DNA of 64,000 nucleotides from Cliona cf. orientalis (GCA_963930775.1 OZ005694.1:5387054-5451053), one strand, 5' to 3'; positions 12,316 to 37,324 are shown, numbered from the stretch's first letter. Numbers and translations are program-made. The notes: a model not told the origin generated them from the sequence alone.

Positions 12316-12653
12316 TATTAAAATTAATTTCTTTGTTTTGCCAGATTCAACACGTCATGTGAAGCTATCATGCAAGCCTGCAAGTACTGTTGCAGTTAGT
12401 TTTTGTCAGCAATTGTTGTACATAGCTAGCTGCAGTTAGTCTAAGTCGTTAAATATTTTGAAATCCAATTAGTCAGATTAGCTTCCTTGCCTGAAGAAGC
12501 CGCTGCAGTATAATACATTGCGACTGAACTGGAGAGGTTTACTAAGCACGTTGCATGCATGCAGGAAGCAGTGCGTTTTTCTTGGAACGCATGCGCAACG
12601 TATTGAAGTCAAATCGCCGAAGGTAATGGTCGTCAACCACAAGAGCGGAGGTC
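12316..12653. promoter_or_regulatory. Shared divergent promoter region (CAP / methyltransferase)
   Basis: Only 338 bp separate the two start codons, which face away from each other, so the region probably serves both. It contains a GGTAATGGTCGTCA motif at 12622-12635, 18 bp before the methyltransferase ATG. This motif recurs elsewhere in the window. A GCATGCGC palindrome lies just upstream. No TATA box is obvious. Confidence 0.4.
12622..12635 (+). promoter_or_regulatory. GGTAATGGTCGTCA motif
   Basis: One of about a dozen close matches to GGTAAAGGTCGTCA in the window. Here it lies 18 bp upstream of the methyltransferase ATG, probably at or near the transcription start. Confidence 0.35.
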
Positions 12654-13435
12654 ATGGCGACTTTACAAGCTGTGAACTATGATAAGAGCAGCACCTTTCA
12701 ACAGACTACTGGTACCTCAGTGATTGAAGAGTTAACTCTAGAAACTGGCAGCAGTGTTCTCGACCTGGGATGTGGGACTGGCCACCTCACAAAAGTGCTG
12801 TCAGAGCGAGTTGGAGCAGAGGGGAAGGTGGTGGCTGTAGACCCTGATGGAGAAAGACTCAAGATTGCAAGAGAGAAACATTCTGCCAGAAACATTGAAT
12901 ACATCCAAGCTGACGACAAGACGTTTCCATCAGGGCAGTATGATGTCATTTTCTCCAATATTGTGATTCATTGGATCAAAGACAAAAAGGGTCTCTTCTC
13001 TCGAGTTCATCAAAACCTCTGCCCTGGAGGTCGCTTTGTTTTCACGACCTTTGATGGTGAACAGACCTTTCCACCAGTCGCTCAAAAGATTTTTAATCTG
13101 ATCTCGCCCGATTTTTATCACAAAATGCTTTATGAAAAGCAGGTATTCTTGACAAGGAGTGAATACCAGCGTATGGCTTCAGAAGCTGGATTCAACCAAG
13201 TCTCTATGACGTTGAAGACATAGTTGATGAGTGGAAGAATTTGGATGCCTTTATCATCACCATGAATGGAGTGTTTCATGGTCAGTTTGACCCGGCTAAG
13301 ATGGACAGTGACGCTCTTGGAAAGCTGATCGAGGACTATGGGAAGGACACTGTTCTCAAAAGGCCTACTCGAATCATCAAGGCTATACTTACCATTATCA
13401 CAGCCGATAGTATTATTATTATAGTAACTGGTTAA
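12654..13435 (+). CDS. Class I SAM-dependent methyltransferase, intronless, frameshifted near 13205
   Basis: The first frame (12654-13223, 189 codons) carries a SAM-binding motif I (VLDLGCGTGHLT, residues ~37-48), an acidic motif (VVAVDPDGE), a motif II region (YDVIFSNIVIHWI) and LCPGGRFVF, the Methyltransf_11/25 arrangement of a Rossmann-fold methyltransferase. It then hits TAG. Coding sense continues in another frame from about 13205 to TAA at 13435 (DVEDIVDEWKNLDAF, FHGQFDPAKMDSDALGKLIE), as expected for the C-terminal half of small methyltransferases of about 250-260 aa. The break is a 1- or 2-base indel in GTCTCTATGACG: a recent inactivating mutation, a polymorphism or a sequence error. 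The substrate is unknown. The 3' end converges on the large UBAN gene, with 263 bp between them. Confidence 0.65.
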
Positions 13436-13698
13436 TGTCATGACTGTCTTGGACCAAATTTTATAGCTTGCTTGTTCACAACTCATGTTGATCCATGACA
13501 TCGACATCCTGAAACCAAAATTCAGCTTCACTGTGAATAATATCAACATTAATTATTATCAAATTAAAATTAATTTTGGTTGATCAATAATAATTATATA
13601 TGAAGTAATTAATTATTAAGAATTAATAGCTATTGTGCAAAAAATTACACTCAGCACTCATAACAATTATTACAAATAGCGTGAGTATTATACGTAAA

Positions 13699-28023
<14,325 letters not shown>

Positions 28024-28290
28024 TGAATTGGAAGGGACTATGTGCCGTAGTTTCTGTAGCAGACTATCTGAAGTCTCCTCGCTGTATGTGTACTGACATC
28101 TTGAAACTTGTTGATCAATCTCTAGTCGATCGTGTCACCGCGTATCGCGCCGCGCCGGGGGATTCCCTATTACGTCATTAATTGTAGGGTTGATTACCAG
28201 GGACTTCCCCTTAGTGTGGCGAGCATTAAAACGAAATAATGATACTCACTATCATTGACGACCTTTACCTGCATAATACGCTACGTTGTG
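28024..28290 (-). promoter_or_regulatory. Upstream region of the large UBAN gene
   Basis: The sequence 5' of the ATG at 28023 is locally GC-richer and contains TGACGACCTTTACC at 28256-28269, the reverse complement of the GGTAAAGGTCGTCA motif that recurs across the window. A related TGACGACCTTTGCC sits at 28481-28494. No TATA box was identified. Confidence 0.3.
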
Positions 28291-28359
28291 CTCGAGCACT
28301 CTGGCGCGCGAGACTAACGTTGTGCCATAATTAAAATATCACACAGGAACTATTCGTGC

Positions 28360-28999
28360 TACCGTATTTCTTCTAAAATTCGGCATGAAAATAATATATA
28401 TTGCTTTAGCTTAGCCGAATTTTTAGAGGTCAACATTCTGTCTGCGTGCGCATTCCATTCCCGTTTATAGCATATACGCATGACGACCTTTGCCGAAAAT
28501 TAGAGACTATTACCGTCGAATAGAAGCCGCACCCCGAATAGTAGCCGCCCTCGAATAGTAGCCGCACCTGGAGGTCCACCAAAGAAATAGTAGCCGCCCT
28601 CGAATAGTAGCCGCACGCATGCGTGAACACAATAAAGTGGGTGTGGCCACGTTCGCACGCCATAAACGATCGTCAGCTCGAGGCAAAACATGACAGAAGA
28701 CGTCCCTGGCTTGGTTCTGCTGCTGTTTTTCGATCATAATAACTCGTCTATTCGAAAAGTAGTCCTGAAAAACTAGTCTATCACAACAAGATACCACCGG
28801 ATCGGCGCAAAGGTATCCCTCCGAAATAAATAAAAGCCGTCCTCGAATAAGAGCCGCCCTCGATTAGTAGCCGCACTCCAGCAAGGCTGAAATTAATAGT
28901 AGCCGCGGCTACTATTCGAATAAATACGGTATTTTCAATCATTGGTATTAAAAGGGTGCCGAATAATTAGAAGGGCCGAATTTTAGAAGAAATACGGTA
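28360..28999. mobile_element. MITE-like element, TIR TACCGTATTTCTTC, with internal GTAGCCGC tandem repeats
   Basis: The ends TACCGTATTTCTTCTAAAAT and its reverse complement enclose 640 bp. The inside is built from a unit like CGAATAGTAGCCGCCCT repeated at least six times between 28510 and 28910, plus a second nested inverted pair (ACCGTCGAATAGAAGCCGC / GCGGCTACTATTCGAATAAATACGGT). The element therefore looks composite, one repeat inserted into another with similar ends. The three overlapping open frames across 28430-28797 follow from the repeat period and are not genes. Confidence 0.75.
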
Positions 29000-29409
29000 T
29001 TTAATAAACGGGAGTATGGTAGTGCATATCAAGGATCATCCTCAATAATTAAAATTTTCCTCAGATACATGAGATATCATTGAGTGGTCTTAGCCAGAGC
29101 GCCACCACCACCACAAATGGATTCTCAGTGGCATGGTGTTATCAATGAGCTGTTAATGTATAAATACCTCTCATCCATGGAGCCATTCACCAAAGTCCGG
29201 CGCTAAGATCTGGGGTGATGAATTGTTGCAGAATGCCCCCTGCTGGAGTGCCTGCAATTTCTCCTTAAAATGGCAGCATCAGATTGTCAGTTATTCCCCT
29301 CATTAACTTAACTTAAGGATCCAATCAGAATAGGTGTATGTACAGAATACGAGTTACTGGAACCGGGTAAAAAACAAATATCACCACCACTTCATTCATG
29401 ACAGGGTGT

Positions 29410-29561
29410 TGTTATGTCTGAGCTGCAGATTAGAGTAGATCTATGTAGAGCTAACAACTCTCACTTGTTCAATAACTTGTCATGAGGCAACTGCATACAG
29501 CACATGCACAATACATGATGAAATATTGAAACACAAATAATTAGAACATACATACATCACA
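29410..29561 (-). repeat. 3' LTR of Gypsy element
   Basis: 152 bp, TG...CA, identical to the LTR at 33653-33804. Preceded in element orientation by a purine-rich tract. Confidence 0.95.
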
Positions 29562-29688
29562 TCTCCTCCACACTTAAACAGAAAGTTCTAACAAAAGGAG
29601 AACATAAACAATCATAACCAATGTACATACAATCAAAAATCAATAAAATGTATTATTGTGCACAAATGAATAATAAGAATGATAATGA

Positions 29689-32600
29689 TTAATGGCCATA
29701 TCTGTCAGGGGGTTTTCGAGCTCTCTGAGGGTAACTCTTTTCAGTTTCAGTTTCCTCCTCGGGTGGAGGTGGTTCTTCGGGAGGAAGCTCTTCAGGCTCC
29801 TCGTGTGGAGCATCTACTTCAGGCTCGTGTTCCGGATCATTAGTGTGAGATGGTCTACCAATGTCGTACGGTAAGGTAGACTCCTCGGAAGAAACTGCTG
29901 AGTTAGCAGTACTGGTGGATAGTTTTCGTAACTGGTCTATGTGCCTCCTCCACAGCATTCCAGATTCAGTCTGTACGGTATAGGATAGTGGTCCCTTTCG
30001 TTCGATAACCACACCAGGCACCCATTTGTCACCATCACGATAGTTTCTGGCCATAACTTCCTGTCCTACCGTGAATTCTCTGAGCTTTGCTTTGCGATCA
30101 TGAGCCATCTTTTGCAAGGCTTGCTTTGCCGTAACTTGTCCCTCGTTATCAGGCTTCATTAAATCGAATCGTGTACGAACCTCTCTCTTGAGGAACAATG
30201 AACTTGGGCTCTGGTTGGTTGTTGCATGAGGTGCACTGCGATACGTTAGTAAGAAATTCGACAATCGACACTGGAGAGATTTTCCATCATGTTGACTTGC
30301 CTTCATCGCTCTCTTAAAAGTTTGTACAAAACGTTCCGCAAGTCCGTTACTGGAAGGGTGGTACGGAGTACAGCGAATATGCTTGATTCCATTAGCTTTT
30401 GTGAATGCGGCAAATTCTTCAGAGGTAAACTGTGTACCATTATCTGATACTAACTGTTCTGGCAGTCCGTATCGAGCAAATAATTGTCGTAAAACTTCAA
30501 TTGTCTTTTCTGAGGTGGTAGTACTCATTTCGATTACCTCCGGCCACTTGGAGTGCCCATCAACCAGGATCAGAAACATCTTTCCTTTAAACGGCCCAGT
30601 AAAGTCCACATGAATTCTCTGCCAGGGGCGGGATGGCCAGAGCCAGGGATGAAGAGGTGCAACAGCCGGTTTGCTTTTCACGGCTTGACATCTGACGCAT
30701 GATTTTGCTGCTTCCTCCAACTGTTTGTCGATTTGTGGCCACCACATGTAGCTTCTCGCAATGGCCTTCATCCTGACAATGCCGGGGTGTTCACGATGCA
30801 ATTCCTCCAATACTTGGTTTTGCAATTTCCGTGGGATCACGACTCGTATACCCCACATCACACACGATCCTTCGACGGTTAACTCGTGGCGTCTGTTCCA
30901 ATACGGCTTTAGACATTCTTTCACCTTGTCTGGCCACTTTGTCTTTGTGTAGTGCCAAACCTTACTCAAGATTGGATCGGAGCGCGTTGCCTGACCCAAC
31001 TGCTGAGCTGTCACCGGTAGTGCGTCAACTTGAGCTACATTGAACACATCCACATCTGAAGGCTCCTCCTTTTCTTTCTCAACATGAAGAGGTAACCTTG
31101 ACAGCCCATCAGCATTTGCGTGCTTGCTGGTTGGCTTAAATTCGATGTCGTAGCGATACGCAGAAAGTAGAATAGCCCATCGTTGCAACCTTGCTGCGGC
31201 TAGTGATGGTATCCCCTTCTTGGGACCCAAAATCGTCGTGAGTGGCTTATGGTCTGTGACCAAGGTGAAATTTCGGCCGTAGAGATATTGATGAAATCGT
31301 CGTACGCCAAATATCAAGGCCAATGCCTCTTTTTCGATCTGTGCGTAGTTCTTTTCGCTTTTCGAGAGGGTACGCGATGCAAAAGCAACAGGTTTCTCAC
31401 TACCATCGGGATAGACGTGTGAAATCACAGCTCCCACTCCATATGCAGAAGCGTCAGCAGCCATCTTTATCGGCAGCTTCGGATTGTAGTGAGCGAGGAC
31501 TTGAGACGATACTAAACTCTCTTTGGCTCGTTTGAAGGCCTTAGCACACTCATCTGACCATTTCCACGTGACATCGTGCTGTAGAAGTCGATTGAGGGGG
31601 TGAATGATGCTTGATAGATTTTGAATGAATTTCGAGTAATAGTTCAGCAAGCCTAGAAATGATCTCAATTCCTGAACATTCCTCGGTTTGGGGGCTTCCA
31701 CGATAGCTTTGACCTTGGATGGCAGAGCATGGAGTCCGTGCTTGTCCACACCATGCCCAAGATACTCGACTGATGGCTTGAGAAAATCACACTTTTTCAT
31801 CTTCAATCTGAGACCATACTCGTGTAGTCGCTTCAAAACTTGCTCCAGTCGATCGAGGTGCTGCTCCTCTGTGTCTCCACTCACCAATATGTCATCAATA
31901 TAGCAGACGACACTCGGTATGCCCTGTAGGATGATGTCCATAGCCCTCTGAAACATCGCTGGCGCAGAGGCGACACCAAACGGCAACCTGGTATACTGGT
32001 AGAGACCGAGATGGGTGTTGATCGTCAAGTACTTCTCGGACTCGCTGTTTAGCAACATTTGCTGGTAAGCTTGCGATAGATCCAACTTGGAGAATACTTT
32101 GCCATTGGCCACGGAGGCGAACAAATCTGTGGGGTTTGGTATTGGATACTGGTTCACGTCAAGAGCTTCGTTGATGGTGACCTTATAGTCACCACATATC
32201 CTAACACTTCCATCTTTCTTGGGTACGCACACTATTGGAGCAGCCCATTCGCAGTAGCTGACTTCCTTTAAGATACCAGATTTCTCTAGCCTTTGTATCT
32301 CTCTTTCGATTGCTTCTTTTAGTGCGAACGGTACGGGACGAGGACGGTGAAAACGTGGCGAGGCATTCTCCTTCACAAGAAGTTCGGCTCGAATGGAGTT
32401 CATGGTCCCCAACTCATCCTTGAAAATGTCACTGTACTTGTCTAGCAGCGATTTCAACCGTGTCTGGGTAGTTTCCAGGATGGTCACTCCTATCTCTTTC
32501 CAATTGAGACGGATGTGCTTGAGCCAATCTCTTCCCATGAGGCAAGGACCATCTCCCGTCACAACGTAACAGGTAAGCGACTGTCGTTGTTGGCCATACT

Positions 32601-33636
32601 GCACTTCGACATCCAACTTTCCCTTGACTGGTATTTTCTGGGAGGTGTAGGTACGTAGCGATACATTCGTTTTCTTTAGTTGTGCTCCTGGGAGGACTCT
32701 GTTCAGTTGCTTTTCCGATAAGATCGACACAGCTGCCCCTGTGTCCACTTCGAGGTCACAAGGTTTTCCATCTAACAAGAGCTGAACATGGATTGGGTGA
32801 CTAGATGCTTGTTCTGTGTAGCAAATAGAATAGGAGTTCCCTTCATCACCACTATCTTGCTCCTGCTGATCTGTGTCAATCCATTTGGTTTGCTTACTTC
32901 CTCTCATGGTCTTTCTCTTGCTTCTACATGCCCTCTTTATGTGCCCTTTCTTACCACAAGCATGACATGTGGCTTCCTTGAATCTGTATTTGTCAGCCTT
33001 GTGGTTTGTTAGCCCACATCTGTGGCAAGCATGCGAGTCACGTTTTGTGGTTGCTTGTTGAGAGCCAGAGGTGACCCTTTGGACAGCAGCACTCGAGCCA
33101 GTAGCTGTCTCCTTCAATTGCTGTGCGTTCTTGTCAGCAGCTTCGTAGCTCTGTGTTAGCTCGAACGCCTTCTTAAAGGTAAGCTTTTCCTCTGTAAATA
33201 ACTTTTTCCGCATGTTGTCATTTCTTAGACCACACACTAGCTGATCGCACAGTTCATCTTCCAAATAGCCATCGAATTGACAATGAGTAGAGAGTCTACG
33301 CAGCTCGGCCACGTAGTCCGCGATGCTCTCTCCAGGCGCTTGTAATCTTCGCCGGAAATAGTACCTCTCTGCAGCTCTGATTGGCTTGGGTTCAAAGTGC
33401 TCTTTCAAGACCTTGGAAAGTTCCTCGAATGACTTATCTTTCGGGACTGCTGGAGTAACTAGACTTCGGATGAGACCGTACGTTTTAGCTCCTATCGCAC
33501 TCAAGAGCACGGGTACCTTCTTTTCTTCTTTAATGTCATTAGCATCATAATAGAGTTCAACTCTCTCTAGGTACTCCGTTATCTTCTCCTCTCCCTCTTT
33601 AAATGAGTCTAGCTTCCCAATGACGGCAGTGGCCAT
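29689..33636 (-). CDS. Gypsy Gag-Pol polyprotein, ~1,315 aa, single ORF
   Basis: Domains in order: a retrotransposon Gag region (first ~190 residues); two zinc knuckles, of which the first is degenerate (its last Cys is Tyr, HKADKY) and the second is normal (CHACGKKGHIKRAC); an aspartic protease with VDTGAAVSIL; reverse transcriptase with YIDDILVS; RNase H (ADASAYGVGAVI); an integrase with an HHCC finger (ending CVRCQ) and DDE core residues (LVDGHSKWP, SDNGTQF, SNGLAERF); and an acidic/proline-rich tail ending KPPDRYGH. Gag and Pol are fused in one frame with no frameshift and no envelope gene. The first ATG is at 33636; the frame is open four codons further upstream, into the primer-binding site. 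It makes the proteins for cytoplasmic reverse transcription and nuclear integration of the element. Confidence 0.95.
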   Translation of the reverse strand: MATAVIGKLDSFKEGEEKITEYLERVELYYDANDIKEEKKVPVLLSAIGAKTYGLIRSLVTPAVPKDKSFEELSKVLKEHFEPKPIRAAERYYFRRRLQAPGESIADYVAELRRLSTHCQFDGYLEDELCDQLVCGLRNDNMRKKLFTEEKLTFKKAFELTQSYEAADKNAQQLKETATGSSAAVQRVTSGSQQATTKRDSHACHRCGLTNHKADKYRFKEATCHACGKKGHIKRACRSKRKTMRGSKQTKWIDTDQQEQDSGDEGNSYSICYTEQASSHPIHVQLLLDGKPCDLEVDTGAAVSILSEKQLNRVLPGAQLKKTNVSLRTYTSQKIPVKGKLDVEVQYGQQRQSLTCYVVTGDGPCLMGRDWLKHIRLNWKEIGVTILETTQTRLKSLLDKYSDIFKDELGTMNSIRAELLVKENASPRFHRPRPVPFALKEAIEREIQRLEKSGILKEVSYCEWAAPIVCVPKKDGSVRICGDYKVTINEALDVNQYPIPNPTDLFASVANGKVFSKLDLSQAYQQMLLNSESEKYLTINTHLGLYQYTRLPFGVASAPAMFQRAMDIILQGIPSVVCYIDDILVSGDTEEQHLDRLEQVLKRLHEYGLRLKMKKCDFLKPSVEYLGHGVDKHGLHALPSKVKAIVEAPKPRNVQELRSFLGLLNYYSKFIQNLSSIIHPLNRLLQHDVTWKWSDECAKAFKRAKESLVSSQVLAHYNPKLPIKMAADASAYGVGAVISHVYPDGSEKPVAFASRTLSKSEKNYAQIEKEALALIFGVRRFHQYLYGRNFTLVTDHKPLTTILGPKKGIPSLAAARLQRWAILLSAYRYDIEFKPTSKHANADGLSRLPLHVEKEKEEPSDVDVFNVAQVDALPVTAQQLGQATRSDPILSKVWHYTKTKWPDKVKECLKPYWNRRHELTVEGSCVMWGIRVVIPRKLQNQVLEELHREHPGIVRMKAIARSYMWWPQIDKQLEEAAKSCVRCQAVKSKPAVAPLHPWLWPSRPWQRIHVDFTGPFKGKMFLILVDGHSKWPEVIEMSTTTSEKTIEVLRQLFARYGLPEQLVSDNGTQFTSEEFAAFTKANGIKHIRCTPYHPSSNGLAERFVQTFKRAMKASQHDGKSLQCRLSNFLLTYRSAPHATTNQSPSSLFLKREVRTRFDLMKPDNEGQVTAKQALQKMAHDRKAKLREFTVGQEVMARNYRDGDKWVPGVVIERKGPLSYTVQTESGMLWRRHIDQLRKLSTSTANSAVSSEESTLPYDIGRPSHTNDPEHEPEVDAPHEEPEELPPEEPPPPEEETETEKSYPQRARKPPDRYGH

Positions 33637-33652
33637 CCTCGTCGCCAAGTTT

Positions 33653-33804
33653 TGTTATGTCTGAGCTGCAGATTAGAGTAGATCTATGTAGAGCTAACAA
33701 CTCTCACTTGTTCAATAACTTGTCATGAGGCAACTGCATACAGCACATGCACAATACATGATGAAATATTGAAACACAAATAATTAGAACATACATACAT
33801 CACA
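33653..33804 (-). repeat. 5' LTR of Gypsy element
   Basis: 152 bp, identical to the other LTR. Expected to carry the element promoter. The GGTGT target duplication follows at 33805. Confidence 0.95.
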
Positions 33805-33949
33805 GGTGTTATAATTGTAATACAGCTTTATGGCAAATAATAATTATGATATTGTGTGTGTGTAATAAATAAGCACTATTGGTGATCATTAGCAATTATT
33901 GTGAGATCCTGGTCATTCACGTTTTTAAGTTTGAGAGTAAACTAATGGA

Positions 33950-34222
33950 TATGGCGGGTAATTTTCATGGTGTCTAATTTTCATGGAAAGTCCGAAAAGG
34001 CCCTCAAATTAATTTTCATGGTTTTAAATTTCATGACGGCAACCAGTCTAGGGGTGTGGCACTACTGCATAAGATCTTTGTGGCCCGCCCATCATCATGG
34101 ACTTGCATACATAGTATCACCGTAGGTAGCTATTAATTGTCGGGGGGGGGGGGGAATTTCGTGACTTCCAGTCAACCACGAAAATAACGAAAATTAGCAC
34201 CCCACGAAAATTACCCGCCATA
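33950..34222. mobile_element. MITE-like element, TIR TATGGCGGGTAATTTTC
   Basis: The left end TATGGCGGGTAATTTTC and right end GAAAATTACCCGCCATA are exact inverted repeats, 273 bp apart. The interior repeats 'attttcatgg' and 'cgaaaat' phrases. A diverged relative may be the element at 53310-53485. TA edges suggest a Tc1/mariner-type origin. Confidence 0.75.
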
Positions 34223-34657
34223 CAGTATTGTAAAATAATTATTATGAACAATATGCATGACCAACCATAATGAATCTTGAATAACTCAGATATAATAATA
34301 ATATTATCATCTTGCAATTAACCCACTTATGGTCAATAATATTATACAATTGCAAGACATACAATAATTGTTGTGAAGCCTGCATGGAGCATGTCGTGAA
34401 ACTATATATAGCTGTATGATTGCATCCTGGCCATCCAAGCCCTGTTAAATAAGTTTATACTGTATGATAATACCTAGTAATGACTGCCACTTATATAGAA
34501 TTAAATTTACAGGTATACAGCTTTCGGTTACTTGTGTTTTCAGGCTTAGTCAGGTTCGTTCAGACTAAGTCTCACTTTAATCCCCCAACCAAGCATACCA
34601 GTTCCACACAAATTCAACAAAAATTATGTATCATCATAATTACTACCAAATAAAAAT

Positions 34658-35611
34658 TCATCTCATTCGTAATTGCAAAAAAATTGTAATCATCTCTTGA
34701 GCGGAGGGGCGATGGACACTTTCCTCATTAAGACACTGCCTAACTAGCTTAATAAACGTGGGTCGTTCCACAGAGATCTTAAGAATCTGTTCATGACGAT
34801 CTTTCTTCTCTGGCAGCTCATTGGTCAGCATCTCTGCTAGAAGAACACCAAAGCTGTAGATGTCCATCTTTGCCGTCTGAAGCCTTGGATATTCAGATTC
34901 AGGGGCAGAATAGAAGGGATTCCCAGGATGAGCAGTGGTCAGGTACTCGAGAAGATTGATTGAGCCATAGTCGGAGACTTTGGCTTTCCAACAGTCCTCT
35001 GGGAGTGGGTTAAGGAGAACATTACCACTACTGATGTCTCGATGTATGATAGGGTGTGGCTGCATCAGGTGGAGGTAGTTGAGGGCTTGAGCTACGTCCA
35101 GGCTGATGGAGGTGATGTTGGCTTCACTGAGTGGTCCACGGTGCATCAGATCTCCTAGGCTTGTCGTCATCAGCTCTGTCACAAGAATCAGCTCTCCCTC
35201 TATTGAAGCTCCAATGAACTGGACCAGGTTGGGGTGGCGAAGACGAGCGGCCATTGCAATCTCACGACAAAACTGTCGAAGATTATGCTCAGAGATAAGA
35301 ATCTTATAGTAGCATTTAGCAGCGACATGGGTTCCCCTGAACTTGGCTACCTTGACCTTTGCCCAAGATCCACGGCCCAGTTCCTCCTCACTGAGCTCAA
35401 TTTCATTCCTTGGAATGATCCACTGTGATTGGATTTCATGTAGTTGACGCTCGGCCTTTGTGGCCCTCACTTCAGCATACTGCAATCTCTTCTGGAATTG
35501 CTGCTGCTCTTGCTCATACTTCAGTTGATTTTGCTGCCATTCCTGCTGGAATTGACGGTGCTCCATTAGGAGTTGTTGGTGCTCCTGTTGAACTTTCTGG
35601 TATGCATTTTG
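34658..35611 (-). CDS. Coiled-coil TKL-like protein kinase, C-terminal exon
   Basis: The last exon begins after a CTTTTTCAG acceptor at 35611 and ends with a stop at 34658 (317 codons, stop included). The first ~60 residues are Gln/Glu-rich coiled coil (QKVQQEHQQLL, KYEQEQQQFQKRLQ). A kinase domain follows: Gly-loop GRGSWAKV, catalytic Lys in VAAK, alphaC Glu in FCREIAM, HRDISSGNVLL catalytic loop, DYG in place of DFG, and an APE motif (SAPESE). The late motifs are also present (DIYSFGVLLAEML, HRPSAQEM). All catalytic residues remain, so it is probably active. The family looks like tyrosine-kinase-like (TKL) kinases, with dual or Ser/Thr specificity likely. Upstream exons coding the rest of the coiled coil or another N-terminal domain were not identified. 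Its closeness to the UBAN genes may be functional. Confidence 0.8.
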   Translation of the reverse strand, partial: QNAYQKVQQEHQQLLMEHRQFQQEWQQNQLKYEQEQQQFQKRLQYAEVRATKAERQLHEIQSQWIIPRNEIELSEEELGRGSWAKVKVAKFRGTHVAAKCYYKILISEHNLRQFCREIAMAARLRHPNLVQFIGASIEGELILVTELMTTSLGDLMHRGPLSEANITSISLDVAQALNYLHLMQPHPIIHRDISSGNVLLNPLPEDCWKAKVSDYGSINLLEYLTTAHPGNPFYSAPESEYPRLQTAKMDIYSFGVLLAEMLTNELPEKKDRHEQILKISVERPTFIKLVRQCLNEESVHRPSAQEMITIFLQLRMR

Positions 35612-36753
35612 CTGAAAAAGAATTAGCTAGTATGTGCTACAGCCATAGATTTATTTGTGATATGATTTGAGAAAATTTGCTAGACACACAATTCATGCAA
35701 TGCACGCTTTTAGTTTCTCAGGTTAACATTTTCAAAGCCCAGATTTGTCATGTTCCATGTTAAAGAATACCGTCATCGGAGGTTAGCTACAAGTTACCAA
35801 GGTAAATAAAGCCCCTATACTTTGATCTACCTAGTCTGTACAGCTACCATTTTTTGGCACATGAAGCCTGACAGTGTTGCTCAAGGCAATAATCACATGC
35901 GTAGTCTATAATAATATAATAATATTATAGTATTAGCTAGTTGGATCCCGAATGTTAATTGCCTCACCTTTTTAGCATCTTAGGCATCAAACAACATTGT
36001 CAACTGGCTGACGGCAAAGTATTGGCCTATAGCTTCACCGTTTGTGTTCATGACAAGCTAGCTATAGGCCAATTTAATTGATTTTCATGCATGTCTGAAT
36101 CAATTATACATGTACATGACATTGTATGTATATTATAGTACACTGTAGCATCAGTAACAATGCCTTTAGATCATGATTTACTTCAAGACAGAGATTTCTA
36201 TAGCTATAGCTTGCACACATGCTGACACGTGTGTGCTATGTGCTCACCACACCTGCATACACTGCCCTACAACTTCTACGGTACTTAATGTCAACTTATC
36301 ATTTGGGCACTTAATAGCGGGAAAATACGGTAATTTGGACGTCAAATAGATAGTAGTGATATAAATTTGGTCCATAACTGTCATGGCTCAGGGGTGTGTC
36401 CAGTGGGACTTGAGCTCCCCGCTAAGATCTAGGACAACAGCCAACTCTAGTAACAATATTATTATTGCAACTGGTAGTCAATAATAAGGCTACTGACCTC
36501 TAAAATTCACTCTCTAAACTGTTTCCTATCACTACAAGGGCCTTTGTTGTCATCAAGCTATCTCCAAGAATACATTGAGGGGCGTGGTCACCATTTTGGG
36601 GTGTGGCTAAAACTTTTGTGCATACAAATCGCACGGAATTGACTTGGCATCTCTGAGGCTCTTCTTCAAATCTTGGACATGCGTCTGATGGCTGAATAGA
36701 CATTGCTCTTGAACACTGTCTAAACTATACACGTACATGTAGGGCTATAGCTA
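35612..36753. other. Upstream introns or flank of the kinase gene, no supported exon
   Basis: The kinase transcript must begin to the right of 35611, but no exon with matching phase and plausible protein is convincing. An open stretch at 36500-36703 (-) is the only candidate and lacks a partner. The rest is AT-rich with scattered CTATAGCTA phrases. Confidence 0.35.
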
Positions 36754-37324
36754 CAGTCGAGCCTCTGATAACGGACCCTCCGAGAAGCGGACAACCTCTC
36801 AAGTGCCGTGTTACCGATTGAATTTAGCATAGTTATAGTACATTAGCAACCTCCGAGAAGCGGACGCTTCTCGATTCCGGACAGCGGACAAGATCCAAGC
36901 CCCCAACGTGACTTTTCAATGCAAAACTGCCTCTAAATATCGGACATCCGGAAACCACGCCCTTAAATTAATGCTGCCACGCCCACATTTGTCGCAATCT
37001 AGGCGGTCGCGATATTATGCTGCATGCGCGATAATAATATTTAATATTAGCCTTGAATCCAGATAACGATTTTGGAGTAGCCAGTACTTCAGAAACAAAA
37101 AAAATCCAGCCTGTGCTATGTTGATATTGAAAACAGAACATACCAACCACTTGATTATCATCTCTACTGCTCTTATATTATGCATTTCAGTGCATTTACT
37201 AACTTGTTAAGGATAATATAATCAAAATGGGTTGAAAAATCATGAACCTCCGAGATAGGGACAACCTCCGAGCAAAGGACAAGAGGCCCGTTCCCAAAGT
37301 GTCCTTTGTTCGGAGGCTCGACTG
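36754..37324 (+). mobile_element. Pogo/Tigger-like MITE, copy 1 (571 bp)
   Basis: The termini CAGTCGAGCCTC and GAGGCTCGACTG are flanked by TA on both sides, as for Tc1/mariner-pogo elements. Subterminal ACGGACCCTCCGAGAAGCGG-type repeats fill each end. There is no transposase. A second copy with the same ends lies inverted at 48135-48706. Confidence 0.8.

Larger units (their letters stand above)
29410..33804 (-). mobile_element. Complete Ty3/Gypsy LTR retrotransposon
   Basis: Two 152-bp LTRs (29410-29561 and 33653-33804) start TGTTATG and end ATCACA, and are identical as read. A 5-bp target duplication, GGTGT, flanks the element (29405-29409 and 33805-33809). Immediately inside the 5' LTR (33652 leftward) is a primer-binding-like TTGGCGACGAGG. 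A purine tract (GTGGAGGAGA) precedes the 3' LTR. One open reading frame encodes the whole polyprotein. Identical LTRs and an unbroken frame indicate recent insertion and possible activity. It sits between the large UBAN gene and the kinase gene, outside any coding exon. Confidence 0.95.

Noticed and set aside
28430..28797. Three overlapping minus-strand frames
   Set aside because: They arise from the GTAGCCGC tandem repeat period inside a MITE-like element.
36500..36703. 67-codon frame as the first exon of the kinase gene
   Set aside because: No donor with matching phase and no protein feature supports it.
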